A stretch of DNA of 64,000 nt from CAYGDP01 sp964348665 (GTDB lineage: Bacteria; Verrucomicrobiota; Verrucomicrobiia; Palsa-1439; CAYGDP01). The stretch is taken from positions 15,740 to 79,739 of the forward strand of contig CAYGDP010000016.1 in NCBI GenBank assembly GCA_964348665.1, written 5' to 3'. The position numbers and the translations under genes were made by a program. Of this stretch, positions 41,804-50,787 are shown piece after piece. The notes under the pieces were generated by a model. That model ran no database searches, was not told the DNA's origin, and saw only the letters and a program-made list of their open reading frames with translations. How positions within the stretch are numbered: the stretch's first letter is position 1; each line of letters begins with the position of its first letter.

Positions 41804-41998
41804 TTTCTTTTCTTTCTGTTGCGAGTAAAAGCATCTCCGTGACTGTTCCCGTTCGTCGGATTTCGGACTGTCACCGAGCTAACGCACGCCTGACAATCTA
41901 CCATTTCACTTCGACTATTCTTCTCTCTGCGAACGCCGCAAAATAACACACCGGGAGTGAATTGCAAGATTTTTTTGGATTTTTTTTGTTTGATCCCG

Positions 41999-43021
41999 TC
42001 AGAGTAATTCTTTTTGCCTTGGCGCGTCGGAGGCGGCCGCCATGCCGAATTTTTTATACGCGGCTTGCGTCGGCACTCTCCCCTGCGGCGTGCGCTGGAG
42101 ATAACCGCTCATGATGAGGAATGGTTCGTACACCTCCTCAATCGTATCCGGTTCTTCGCCCACGGCGACGGCGAGGGAACCGACTCCCACGGGTTTGCCG
42201 TTGAATTTATGGATGAGAGTTTCGAGGATGCGCTTGTCCATTTCATCAAGGCCATGCTCGTCAATTTCAAGCAACGCCAGCGATTTGGCGGCAAGGTCGG
42301 CAGTGATTTTGCCGTCGGCTTTGACTTGGGCGTAATCACGAACGCGCCGGAGCAAATTGTTGGCGATGCGCGGCGTGCCGCGCGCGCGACGCGCGATCTC
42401 CCCTGCCCCATCCGCGGACGTTTGCACTTTCAGGATTTTTGATGAGCGCGTGACAACTTGCGTGAGTTCTTCGGTGGAATAAAAATCAAGCCGCTCGGTC
42501 ATCGGAAATCGCGATCGCAACGGAGCCGTCAGCAGTCCTTGACGAGTGGTCGCCCCGATCAACGTGAATCTCGGGATGTTCAGACGCACCGAGCGCGCCG
42601 CCGGGCCTTGGTCAATCATGATGTCGAGCCGGAAATCTTCCATTGCCGGGTAGAGATATTCTTCGATGCTGGATTGGAGCCGATGGATTTCGTCTATGAA
42701 CAAGACATCGCCTTCCTTGAGATTTGTCAGCAAGCCCGCAAGGTCGCCGGCTTTTTGAATGACCGGGCCGCTGGTGACGGTGATGTTGGAATTCATCGCG
42801 CCCGCGAGGATGTGAGCGAGCGTTGTTTTGCCCAGACCCGGTGGCCCGCTCAAGAGCAGGTGATCGAGCGGTTCGTTTCGTTTGCGCGCGGCGGCGACGG
42901 AAAGCTCGAGGCGCTCCTTGGCTTTCGCCTGGCCGATGTAATCGCCAAACTTCGCCGGGCGCAGCGAGTCGTCGAGGGATTTATCGTGCAATGTCTTGGA
43001 AACAAAGCGTTCGGCAGCCAT
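41999..43021 (-). CDS. ruvB: Holliday junction DNA helicase RuvB
   Basis: A 340-residue AAA+ motor for branch migration. LRPAKFGDYIGQAKAKERL, LLLSGPPGLGKTTLA (Walker A), LFIDEIHRL (Walker B), IGATTRQGLLTAPLRSRF (sensor 1 and Arg finger) and the winged-helix end are all present. The ATG at 43021 gives the normal start; a longer frame upstream reads through a spacer repeat and is unlikely. ruvA lies 156 nt upstream on the same strand; ruvC is not in the window. Confidence 0.96.
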   Translation of the reverse strand: MAAERFVSKTLHDKSLDDSLRPAKFGDYIGQAKAKERLELSVAAARKRNEPLDHLLLSGPPGLGKTTLAHILAGAMNSNITVTSGPVIQKAGDLAGLLTNLKEGDVLFIDEIHRLQSSIEEYLYPAMEDFRLDIMIDQGPAARSVRLNIPRFTLIGATTRQGLLTAPLRSRFPMTERLDFYSTEELTQVVTRSSKILKVQTSADGAGEIARRARGTPRIANNLLRRVRDYAQVKADGKITADLAAKSLALLEIDEHGLDEMDKRILETLIHKFNGKPVGVGSLAVAVGEEPDTIEEVYEPFLIMSGYLQRTPQGRVPTQAAYKKFGMAAASDAPRQKELL

Positions 43022-43127
43022 AAGATAATTGTTATCTGGAATTTGGTGATTGGTCAACCAGTTACCTGTTAAGGTAGAAGACCCGTCCCGGTTCTTCAAT
43101 GAACCGAATGGAAGCGCCGATGACATG

Positions 43128-43144
43128 AGTCCCGCGTTGCGGGA
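43128..43144. repeat. Short hairpin GTCCCGC-GTT-GCGGGAC
   Basis: A perfect 7-bp stem with a three-base loop between ruvA and ruvB. It has the same design as the three inserts in the tRNA-Gly copy at 36.1 kb (6-7 bp stem, three-base loop). Confidence 0.5.
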
Positions 43145-43177
43145 CAACGTACCGCTCACACGAACGTCGCTTCTACT

Positions 43178-43768
43178 CTATTTCAACGCCTCGCGAATGA
43201 GAGATTCCAGGTCGGCTTTTTTGCCGAGTTTGGCGGAGACCTTGCGCACACGCTCGTGCGATTCAAGCGGTTTGTAACCGAGACTGACGAGCGCGGCAAC
43301 GGCGTCGGCGACGAGCTGTTGATCGGCGGGGAGCGCGCCACCGGCCGTTGTCGCTGCGAGGCTCGGCGCGGCTTTGTCGCGAAGCTCGACAACGATGCGT
43401 TCCGCGATTTTTTTGCCGAGACCCGGGACCGCGGCGAGGGCTTTGGCGTCTCCGGCGGCGAGCGCGCTGCGAAACAGGTCGGGCGAGATGCCGCCGACGA
43501 TGTTCAGGGCGACTTTTGGCCCAACGACATCGAGCAGGAGTTCATACATTTCGCGCTCGGTTGCGGTCAGGAACCCAAAGAGCCGTTGCGTGGGGTCGAA
43601 GCGCGTGCCGAAGTAGTGATGGATGTGGAAAAAAACTTCGCCGCCTTTTGGCGGCAGTTTATTGTGGCTGGAAAGCGGCACGGCAATTTCGTAGCCGACA
43701 CCGCCAACCTCCACAACAACACAGGTGGGGCGCGCTTCTGTCAAATTTCCGCGCAGAAATCGAATCAC
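43178..43768 (-). CDS. ruvA: Holliday junction DNA-binding protein RuvA
   Basis: A 196-residue tetrameric protein that holds the junction for RuvB. MIRFLRGNLTEARPTCVVVE and VGGVGYEIAVPLSS open domain I, FGFLTATEREMYELLLDVVG follows, AVPGLGKKIAERIVVELRDK contains the second helix-hairpin-helix, and domain III (DAVAALVSLGYKPLE) binds RuvB. A normal full-length member. Confidence 0.95.
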   Translation of the reverse strand: MIRFLRGNLTEARPTCVVVEVGGVGYEIAVPLSSHNKLPPKGGEVFFHIHHYFGTRFDPTQRLFGFLTATEREMYELLLDVVGPKVALNIVGGISPDLFRSALAAGDAKALAAVPGLGKKIAERIVVELRDKAAPSLAATTAGGALPADQQLVADAVAALVSLGYKPLESHERVRKVSAKLGKKADLESLIREALK

Positions 43769-43864
43769 GGCTTCGCTTTAGCCTAGCGGAAGGGAAAAAG
43801 CAATCTTGCAAAATGAACAGAATCGGGCAGAATGCCGTCTTACACGTCAACCATGGAGACAATC

Positions 43865-44458
43865 ATGAAAACAATTGCACTGACTATCACAATATTGATC
43901 GCGGCGGCGGCATTTGCCGAAGACACCGATAAGGAAGGTTTCGCGATCCTTTTTGACAAAGAGCATTCGACCGGTTGGAAGATGGCTGGGCCGGGCGGAT
44001 TTAAAATCGAGGACGGCGTGATGATCGGCCATGGTGGGATGGGGTTATACTGGCACGAGAAGGAAGTGGGTGATTTCACGCTGCGGCTCGAGTTCAAACA
44101 AAAGAACGTCAATCATAATTCCGGCGTGTTCGTGCGTTTCCCCAATCCCGGCAACGACCCCTGGGTGGCGGTGAACAAAGGTTACGAAATCCAGATCGCC
44201 GGTGATAAGCCCGGCACACACAATACCGGTTCGGTGTACAGCTTCAAAGCCGCCACCGAAGTTCCGATCAAGCCCGCGGGCGAATGGAACGACTATGAAA
44301 TCACAGTCGTAGGTCAGAAATACACGATCAAGTTGAATGGCAAGGTCATTAACGAATTCACCGGGAATCGCACCGAGCGCGGCCGAATCGGCCTGCAAAA
44401 TCATGACGACGGCTCTCCCGTCAGCTTCCGCAATATCCGTATCAAGGAATTAAAGTAA
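43865..44458 (+). CDS. DUF1080 (3-keto-disaccharide hydrolase family) protein
   Basis: A 197-residue exported protein with signal peptide MKTIALTITILIAAAAFA. The concanavalin-like fold of DUF1080 shows as LFDKEHSTGWKMAG, KIEDGVMIGHGGMGLYW, NSGVFVRFPNPGNDPW, GYEIQIAG, GEWNDYEITVVGQKYTIKLN and GRIGLQNHDDGSPVSFRNIR. Related proteins cleave glycosidic bonds in 3-keto-sugars. The ATG at 43865 has GGAG upstream. The stop codon TAA shares a base with the ATG of the next gene (TAATG), so the two are coupled. This suggests oxidative sugar breakdown together with the cytochrome genes downstream. Confidence 0.85.
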   Translation: MKTIALTITILIAAAAFAEDTDKEGFAILFDKEHSTGWKMAGPGGFKIEDGVMIGHGGMGLYWHEKEVGDFTLRLEFKQKNVNHNSGVFVRFPNPGNDPWVAVNKGYEIQIAGDKPGTHNTGSVYSFKAATEVPIKPAGEWNDYEITVVGQKYTIKLNGKVINEFTGNRTERGRIGLQNHDDGSPVSFRNIRIKELK

Positions 44459-47220
44459 TGAAAAAAATCCTTCTTTGCTTTGTCACCGCGCTGGCTCTGG
44501 TCGTCGCGCCTGGAGGGCATACACAACAATCGAATGCCAACGCCGGGTTGGTGGGCGAATATTTTGAGGGGCTGAATAATTTGCCCGAGTCGAAACCGGA
44601 TGCCAAACCAGTAATGGTGCGCGTGGATAAACAGGTGAACTTTTCTGAGGTCGGCGGCGATTTTTACGGAAGTAAATTATCGGATAATTTCGCGGTCCGC
44701 TGGACCGGTGTCTTGCGCGCGCCGAAGGACGGCAGCTATGGATTTTCGACCGAGTCCGACGATGGATCTCGTTTGTGGATTGATGGCAAGTTGATCGTGG
44801 ATAATGGTGGACCGCATGCGTTCGAACGCAAGGATGGCAAGGCGGAACTCACCGCCGGCGATCACGAGATCAAGATCGAGTTCTTCGACAGCGGCGGTGG
44901 GGCGGGTTGCATCGCGCGATGGAAACCGCCCGGTGGCGGCGAGCAGCCAATCCCTACGACGGCGTTATTTTACAAACCCGGCGCCGAAAATATCGCATGG
45001 GACAAAGTGGCGTGGGAAAAACGCCCGAAAGGCAAAAGCGCCGCGGCGCCCAAAGGTCGCTGGACAGAAATGGATTACGGCCCGTTCCTAAGCGCGTCGT
45101 TCGTCTGTGATCCGAGCGGGAATTTTAACAACGACAACGGTCATTGGACCGCGGATGCCGTCCCGCGCGGTATCGCCGTGCGACTCGCGAAGGATTGGAA
45201 TGTTGGAGTTGTCTACGACACTGACACAATGAGGCTGGCCGCCGGCTGGGCTGGTGCGCCGCTCAATTTATCCGGAGTTATCTTTGAGGGCGCGCATGGT
45301 CCCAGCCCCAAACTTGGCGCCGAACCATTGTTTCGGTCGCTTGCCGGCCCTGGTTGGGCGCATCCATCCAGCGGAAGTTTTGATGATCCGCGTCCAGATT
45401 CCATTGCTCCCCTCCCCCGTCCCGGCCCGTTGCCGCGCGAATGGACGAAGTATCGTGGCCTTTATGTCAATGGCGACAAAGTCATCTTGAGTTATACCGT
45501 CGGCGATTGTTCCGTGTTGGAAATGCCGAGCACAGAAATGCAGGGTGAATCCGCAGTTGTTACTCGTGCATTCACCATTGGACCTTCGTCCAAACCTCTG
45601 TCTCTGATGATTTGTGAGGGAAATAATTTGTCCGTTTCCATCAAAGACGCCCCAAACGGTCACCAAATCAAGTCTGATAATAGCCGTTATACGCTCTCCC
45701 TGCCCCCGCTAAAATCGAAGTCGTCCTTTTATATTCGCATCGCTTCGGCAGAAGCAGGCAAAATCGCTGTCGTATCCAAGCCGGAAGACCTCACCGCCTA
45801 CACCAAAGGCGGCGCGGCGCGGTGGACGGAAACCGTGACGACCAAAGGCACGCTAGGCACTGGTACCGGCGCGTATGTCGTGGACACGCTCACGGCACCC
45901 GAAAAAAATCCGTGGAACGCGTGGATTCGTTTCGGTGGGCTTGACTTTTTCAGTGACGGCCGCGCGGCGCTCTCCACTTGGAGCGGCGATGTCTGGATCG
46001 TCAGCGGCATCGACGACAATCTGGAAAACCTTACTTGGAAACGATTCGCCACCGGTTTGCATCAGCCGCTCGGCTTGAAAATTGTCAACGATGTGATCTA
46101 CACGGTCGGTCACGACCAAATCACGCGGTTGCACGATCTTAACAAGGATGGCGAGGCGGATTTCTACGAGAACTTTAATAATGACTGGGAATTAACGACG
46201 GCGTTTCACGCGTTTTGTTTTGACTTGCACACCGATCCGCAAGGGAATTTTTATTTTGCGTTCGGCTCACCCGTCCGTTCGGGAGGCGGCGGCTTCCACA
46301 AGATTACCGCGCACCACGGGACAATGATGCGCGTTTCGAAAGACGGTAGCAAACTTGACGTCGTTGCTACAGGTTTCCGCGCCCCTAACGGTATGGGTGT
46401 TGGACCGAAGGGCGAGTTGACAACAGGCGACAATCAAGGCACATGGACGCCGTCCTGTCCAATAAATCTGGTCAAGCCGGGCGGGTTTTATGGCAACGTG
46501 GACGCGGCTCACCACTCGACGAAGCCGACCAAACGCGATCCGCCGATTTGCTGGATGCCGATGAGCGCTGATAATTCAGGAGGCGGCCAAGTGTGGGTCC
46601 CCAATGACAAATGGGGTTTGCCGAAAGGTCAATTGCTACACACGTCCTACGGCAAGGCATCGCTCTATTCGGTCATGTTCGAAGAAATCAACGGTGTACC
46701 ACAAGGCGGAGTTGTAAAGTTTCCCGTAAACTTCGCCTCCGGCACGATGCGCCCGCGGTTTAACACCAAGGATGGTCAACTCTACATCGCCGGTCTGAAA
46801 GGCTGGCAAACCGACGGCGCCAAGGATGGTGCGCTCCAGCGGGTTCGCTACACGGGGAAAACCGTCAACTTGCCCATCGGATTGCGCGTGACCAAGACAG
46901 GCGTGGACATCACCTTCACCAACGCGCTTGATCCGGAATCCGCGAATGACGCGCAAAATTTTAGCGGCCAACGTTGGAACGTCAAATGGACACAATCCTA
47001 CGGCTCGCCTGAATTCTCCGTGGCCGACCCTAATAAACAGGGACACGACCCGCTGAACATCACAGCGGCCAAACTTGCCGCCGACGGCAAGACCATCTCG
47101 CTCACCGTCGAAGACCTGAAACCTGTTACCAATCAGTCTATTAAATACAAAATTAAAGCGGCAGACGGCTCGGCGTTGTCACAGGAAATATTCCACACGA
47201 TCAATGTCCTGCCCCAATAA
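44458..47220 (+). CDS. PA14 / DUF6797 / sugar-dehydrogenase-like secreted protein
   Basis: A 920-residue exported protein. After a signal peptide, a PA14 domain (about residues 28-165, GLVGEYFEGLNNLPESK, FSTESDDGSRLWIDGKL) precedes a DUF6797-like region (about 200-470, MDYGPFLSASFVCD, LAKDWNVGVVYDTDTMRLA). A six-bladed propeller of the PQQ/sorbosone-dehydrogenase type follows (about 480-830, WVVSGIDDNL-type blades, ATGFRAPNGMGVGPKGELTT, MRPRFNTKDGQLYIAG). It ends with a beta-sandwich. No haem motif is present here; the next gene supplies the haems. It probably oxidises or binds sugars in the periplasm. Confidence 0.8.
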   Translation: MKKILLCFVTALALVVAPGGHTQQSNANAGLVGEYFEGLNNLPESKPDAKPVMVRVDKQVNFSEVGGDFYGSKLSDNFAVRWTGVLRAPKDGSYGFSTESDDGSRLWIDGKLIVDNGGPHAFERKDGKAELTAGDHEIKIEFFDSGGGAGCIARWKPPGGGEQPIPTTALFYKPGAENIAWDKVAWEKRPKGKSAAAPKGRWTEMDYGPFLSASFVCDPSGNFNNDNGHWTADAVPRGIAVRLAKDWNVGVVYDTDTMRLAAGWAGAPLNLSGVIFEGAHGPSPKLGAEPLFRSLAGPGWAHPSSGSFDDPRPDSIAPLPRPGPLPREWTKYRGLYVNGDKVILSYTVGDCSVLEMPSTEMQGESAVVTRAFTIGPSSKPLSLMICEGNNLSVSIKDAPNGHQIKSDNSRYTLSLPPLKSKSSFYIRIASAEAGKIAVVSKPEDLTAYTKGGAARWTETVTTKGTLGTGTGAYVVDTLTAPEKNPWNAWIRFGGLDFFSDGRAALSTWSGDVWIVSGIDDNLENLTWKRFATGLHQPLGLKIVNDVIYTVGHDQITRLHDLNKDGEADFYENFNNDWELTTAFHAFCFDLHTDPQGNFYFAFGSPVRSGGGGFHKITAHHGTMMRVSKDGSKLDVVATGFRAPNGMGVGPKGELTTGDNQGTWTPSCPINLVKPGGFYGNVDAAHHSTKPTKRDPPICWMPMSADNSGGGQVWVPNDKWGLPKGQLLHTSYGKASLYSVMFEEINGVPQGGVVKFPVNFASGTMRPRFNTKDGQLYIAGLKGWQTDGAKDGALQRVRYTGKTVNLPIGLRVTKTGVDITFTNALDPESANDAQNFSGQRWNVKWTQSYGSPEFSVADPNKQGHDPLNITAAKLAADGKTISLTVEDLKPVTNQSIKYKIKAADGSALSQEIFHTINVLPQ

Positions 47221-47222
47221 CG

Positions 47223-47370
47223 GCGAATGACCAATGACAAATGTCCAATGCCAAAACAATGTCCAAGTCCCAAGCCACACATCGCAAATTCCAATATCAC
47301 TCCGAACTATTGGTGCCTGAAGCTTGGGATTTCTTTGGTGCTTGGATTTTGGTGCTTGGGATTTCCGCTC
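47223..47370. repeat. Dispersed AATGACCAATGACAAATG / TTGGTGCTTGGA repeat
   Basis: A/T-rich direct repetition (AATGACCAATGACAAATGTC) followed by TTGGTGCCTGAAGCTTGGGA, TTTGGTGCTTGG and GGTGCTTGGGATTTCC. The same kind of sequence is seen at 22411-22447. The following gene starts inside this repeat and its signal peptide is encoded by it. Confidence 0.65.
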
Positions 47371-49353
47371 TGTGCGGATGACCGCGGCTTGATTCTTACC
47401 TTCGACAGCGCCGGCTCCACCGACTCCCGCGTGGCGCGCCTCGTTTCCCTCTATGTCCCCGAAGGTCACCCTCCTACCCCTTTTCTGACGGGTGGAAAAT
47501 TTACCGCCACGTGGCTCGGCGATATCAATCTCGATCTACGCGACGAATTTACTTTCACGGCGCATGGACGCGGAAAGCTCACGGTTACGCTTCACGACTT
47601 TATCGTGCTCGATATCAGCAGCGATGATTTTTCCAAAACACCCAGCAAACCGTACAAACTCAGCAAGGGCAAAAACCAAATCACCGTTCGTTACGAATCA
47701 CCTGACAAAGGCGACGCCTGGCTGCGTCTTTACTGGTCGAGCAGTGAGTTTCCATCCGAACCCATCCATCCGACCGTTTTTTCTCATCCTTCCAATTCTC
47801 CATCCCTCCAACAATCCGCCCAACTCCGGAATGGACGCGAACTGCTCGCAAAACATCGTTGCCTGAAATGCCACATCCCCGACAATCCCAATGCCATTAT
47901 GGCTGAATTTCTAGCCGATACGCCTTCATTCGAAAATGTCGGAGGGCGACTAGACCAGTTTTGGATGTCATTATGGATTGCCAACCCTCACCGTCTTCGT
48001 TCGAGTGCCGGAATGCCACGGTTGTTACCTACTGACCAAGATGCGGAGGACATTGCCTCGTTTCTTTCGATGTCGCGAGTTAGAGGGGATTTTGCCAAAG
48101 GGAAGTTTGATAAAACAGCAACGAGTGCGGGAGGTCGTCTCTTTGGTCAGTTGGGATGTGTTGGCTGTCATCCCTTGCCAGATTATAAGGATAAACAGGG
48201 CGAATCCAGTCGCATTTCATTGAATTTTATCCAAAATAAATATCAGCCAAACACTCTCGCCGATTTCCTTCTGCAACCCGATAAACATCACACCTCGGCT
48301 CAAATGCCCAATTTCAACCTAAGCAAATCTGATATTGAACAGATCGTTGCCTTTATTTTTTCGCATACAATTCTGGTGAACACGGTAACTAATCCCAAAG
48401 CGATGTCAGATCGCGGGCGCGAACTCGTTCAATCAACCGGCTGCCTCAACTGTCACGGCGGACTGAAACTCGAAAATAAGTTTACAGCGCCGAAGTTGGC
48501 GCAGGTGGCAAAGTCCGATCACAAACACGGCTGTCTCGGCGTGGACGATGCCGCGCGAGGGAAAGCGCCCAATTATGGTTTTGCTGCAGAACAACGGGAG
48601 GCGCTCGCGGCTTTTTTGATGACCGATCTTTCATCGCTCACTCGAGAGTCCCCCATTGAGTTTGCCGAGCGACAAATCCGATTACTGAACTGCGTGGCGT
48701 GCCACGACCGCGATGATCAGGTCGCGTTGCGTGTTAAACTCGCTGATGAAGTGAAGGATTTATTGCCGGAACGACCTGAAAATCAGGAGGAACACGTGGA
48801 GTTCACTGCTGGAGAAGTGATTCCGTCATTGACGTGGGCTGGTGAAAAACTCCGACCCGAATGGATGGCGGCCTACATTGCCGGCAAAGTTTCTTATCGC
48901 GTGCGTCCGTGGGTCCTCGCGCGGATGCCCGCGTTTCCCGCTGGTTATGCCGACGGAATCGCGCAGGGTTTGGCGATGGAACACGGTTTCCCACCAAAGA
49001 GCGTGCCCGAGCCTGTTGCCGATCCAAACCTTTCGGAGATCGGTAAAAAACTTGCCGGACGCGAAGCCGGCTTGGCGTGCGTCACGTGCCATGACATCAG
49101 CGCGGCGAAGGCTGTTGCGCCATTTGAGGCGCCCGCGCCGAATTTCGCTCACATTAAGGGTCGGATTCGACCCGAATATTTCCAACGTTGGATGCGCAAC
49201 CCGGTGCGGGTCTGGCCGGGCACGAAAATGCCGAAATTCGCCAACGACGAAGGGCTGACGCCGTTAACGGATATTCTAGATGGCAACGCCGAAAAACAAT
49301 TCGAGGCGATTTGGAATTATCTGCAAGCAGGGGAAAAAATTGAAGCGCCGTAG
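47227..49353 (+). CDS. Pentahaem c-type cytochrome with N-terminal PA14-like domain
   Basis: A 708-residue exported protein with five CxxCH haem sites: CLKCH (about residue 214), CVGCH, CLNCH, CVACH and CVTCH. A beta-sandwich of PA14 character (about 60-180, GGKFTATWLGDINLDLRDEF, WLRLYWSSSE) precedes them. The N-terminal 50 residues come from a dispersed repeat, and the stretch LGISLVLGFWCLGFPLCA acts as the hydrophobic core of the signal peptide. It follows the PA14/propeller gene by 6 nt. It probably accepts electrons from that protein and passes them to the respiratory chain. Confidence 0.85.
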   Translation: MTNDKCPMPKQCPSPKPHIANSNITPNYWCLKLGISLVLGFWCLGFPLCADDRGLILTFDSAGSTDSRVARLVSLYVPEGHPPTPFLTGGKFTATWLGDINLDLRDEFTFTAHGRGKLTVTLHDFIVLDISSDDFSKTPSKPYKLSKGKNQITVRYESPDKGDAWLRLYWSSSEFPSEPIHPTVFSHPSNSPSLQQSAQLRNGRELLAKHRCLKCHIPDNPNAIMAEFLADTPSFENVGGRLDQFWMSLWIANPHRLRSSAGMPRLLPTDQDAEDIASFLSMSRVRGDFAKGKFDKTATSAGGRLFGQLGCVGCHPLPDYKDKQGESSRISLNFIQNKYQPNTLADFLLQPDKHHTSAQMPNFNLSKSDIEQIVAFIFSHTILVNTVTNPKAMSDRGRELVQSTGCLNCHGGLKLENKFTAPKLAQVAKSDHKHGCLGVDDAARGKAPNYGFAAEQREALAAFLMTDLSSLTRESPIEFAERQIRLLNCVACHDRDDQVALRVKLADEVKDLLPERPENQEEHVEFTAGEVIPSLTWAGEKLRPEWMAAYIAGKVSYRVRPWVLARMPAFPAGYADGIAQGLAMEHGFPPKSVPEPVADPNLSEIGKKLAGREAGLACVTCHDISAAKAVAPFEAPAPNFAHIKGRIRPEYFQRWMRNPVRVWPGTKMPKFANDEGLTPLTDILDGNAEKQFEAIWNYLQAGEKIEAP

Positions 49354-49400
49354 TTTCGACACACGAGGACGAAAACGACGACGAGGACGGTTTAGAATGG

Positions 49401-49491
49401 CGGAGAGAGAGGGATTCGAACCCTCGGTACACCTTTTAGGGCGTACAACGGTTTAGCAAACCGTCGCTTTCGACCACTCAGCCATCTCTCC
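49401..49491 (-). tRNA. tRNA-Ser (GCT)
   Basis: The minus strand folds with acceptor stem GGAGAGA/TCTCTCC, anticodon loop TTGCTAA (anticodon GCT), a long variable arm (GTACGCCCTAAAAGGTGTAC) and T-loop GGTTCGAATCC. The discriminator G is followed by an encoded CCA (49398-49400). Confidence 0.95.
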
Positions 49492-49600
49492 ACGAGGTTG
49501 CGTCCTGGACGTGCTGAATATGCGGGTTTACGCTGGAAAATCAAGCACGGAGAATTCTTTGGCGCGGTGACCATTTGCTTTTCGTCAGTTCTCGGCTTAG

Positions 49601-49630
49601 GGTTAGCTGTCCCGAAAGGGACGGTTAACC
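49601..49630. other. Nested hairpin upstream of a small membrane protein gene
   Basis: GTCCC-GAAA-GGGAC is enclosed by GGTTAG and TTAACC, with a few unpaired bases. It lies 66 nt before the ATG at 49696. It may be a leader structure or a mobile hairpin; no riboswitch class fits. Confidence 0.3.
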
Positions 49631-49695
49631 GCTGTTCTTGGACAGGTTCCGGGTCAATGACTACGGGACTCTGAAAAGAAAGGTGGTGAAGGCGA

Positions 49696-49995
49696 ATGTA
49701 TTACGAGTTAATCATGCTCGGTTTGGTGTGCTTAGTGGCGCCATGGTTGGCGCGGCTGGCGGCTTATGAAATCGGGCGCAAAGCGTTTGACCTCGTCGGT
49801 GTGGCGGGGATCTTTTTTCTGATGGCCGCGTCGTTCGGGTTAGGAATGACGCTGGTTGAGTTGTTGAGCGACATCGGAAAGACGTTTATGATCGTATCTT
49901 TCGTGCTGGGGTGGGTCTCGCTCTTCGTAGGCGCGATCTGGGGCACGGTGGATGTGATTCGTGAACCCGACCACCGGCTTGTTGGCAAGGCGTAA
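49696..49995 (+). CDS. Small hypothetical membrane protein
   Basis: A 99-residue protein with three predicted membrane helices (about residues 3-22, 35-55 and 63-85) and an acidic-to-basic end DVIREPDHRLVGKA. The composition is that of a real integral membrane protein. GAAGG lies about 7 nt before the ATG. A terminator-like hairpin follows. No family is recognised and it stands alone between a tRNA and a thioredoxin-like gene. Confidence 0.6.
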   Translation: MYYELIMLGLVCLVAPWLARLAAYEIGRKAFDLVGVAGIFFLMAASFGLGMTLVELLSDIGKTFMIVSFVLGWVSLFVGAIWGTVDVIREPDHRLVGKA

Positions 49996-50045
49996 ATACG
50001 CCCTGCCGAAATCGTAAGGATCCCGCAAGGGAACCGATGGACATT

Positions 50046-50080
50046 GGCTTGCTCGTAAGGAGGGCGCAAGCCTTTTATTT
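50046..50080 (+). terminator. Rho-independent terminator
   Basis: GGCTTGC (50046-50052) pairs with GCAAGCC (50066-50072), followed by TTTTATTT. It lies about 50 nt after the stop codon of the small membrane protein gene. Confidence 0.55.
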
Positions 50081-50133
50081 ACTTACTTGACTCCCCGTAT
50101 CCTAACCTTACCATGTGGGCAAGGACGCTTTTG

Positions 50134-50712
50134 ATGAGTTTCACAATTTCTATCGGCACAACAGCCCCTAGTTTCAAGCTATCCGCCACGGATGGAAAAT
50201 GGGTTGCGTTGGAAGACTTTGCAAAATGCAAAGTTATTGTTCTTGCTTTCACCTGCAACCATTGTCCGACCGCCATCGCCAACGAAGACCGACTCATCGC
50301 TCTGCAAGGCGATTTCGCAGCCCGCGGCGTGCAGGTGGTTGCCATCAATTCCAACGACACAAAGTTTCATCCCGACGATTCCTTCACACACATGATCGAG
50401 CGTGCGAAAACGAAAGGGTTCAATTTCCCCTACCTGCGCGATGAATCGCAAGACATCGCCAAGAACTACGGCGCGCAGCGCACACCGCATTTTTTTGTGC
50501 TCAATGAGCAACGCCAAGTCGTCTATGAAGGTGCGCTGGACGACAACCCTCACGACGGTGCTGGCGCTGAGAAACATTACGTCCGGGACGCAGTTGTAGT
50601 CGCTCTCGCAAGCCAAGCACCGTCGGTTGCCACCACGCCATCGCACGGTTGCAACGTAAAATGGCGCGGCAAAGACGCTCACTGGACGCCAACATCCCGC
50701 GTGGATTTTTAG
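50134..50712 (+). CDS. Thioredoxin-fold peroxiredoxin-like protein
   Basis: A 192-residue AhpC/TSA-type protein. APSFKLSATDGKWVALEDFA opens the fold and VIVLAFTCNHCPTAIANE carries a CNHC active site, the TlpA/ResA-like sequence seen in many PVC thioredoxin-family proteins. NYGAQRTPHFFVLNEQRQVVY contains the cis-Pro. It has no signal peptide when read from the ATG at 50134, so it is probably cytoplasmic. An ATG seven codons upstream is the alternative start. It would act in thiol redox or peroxide reduction. Confidence 0.87.
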   Translation: MSFTISIGTTAPSFKLSATDGKWVALEDFAKCKVIVLAFTCNHCPTAIANEDRLIALQGDFAARGVQVVAINSNDTKFHPDDSFTHMIERAKTKGFNFPYLRDESQDIAKNYGAQRTPHFFVLNEQRQVVYEGALDDNPHDGAGAEKHYVRDAVVVALASQAPSVATTPSHGCNVKWRGKDAHWTPTSRVDF

Positions 50713-50721
50713 GGTTGGAGT

Positions 50722-50787
50722 AACCGCGAAATGACGCGAAAACTTTTGAGTAATTATTTTTCGAGAGTTTTCGTGTACTTCGCAGGC
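50722..50787. repeat. CGCGAAA-type palindromic repeat, copy B, at the 5' end of a secreted-protein gene
   Basis: AACCGCGAAATGACGCGAAA on the left and TTTTCGTGTACTTCGCAGGC on the right match copies A, D and E. The ATG of the following gene lies inside the left arm and the right arm encodes VFVYFAG of its signal peptide. Confidence 0.6.

Noticed and set aside
43022..43159. N-terminal extension of RuvB
   Set aside because: It translates a spacer with repeats and a hairpin, and conserved RuvB sequence begins right at the ATG at 43021.
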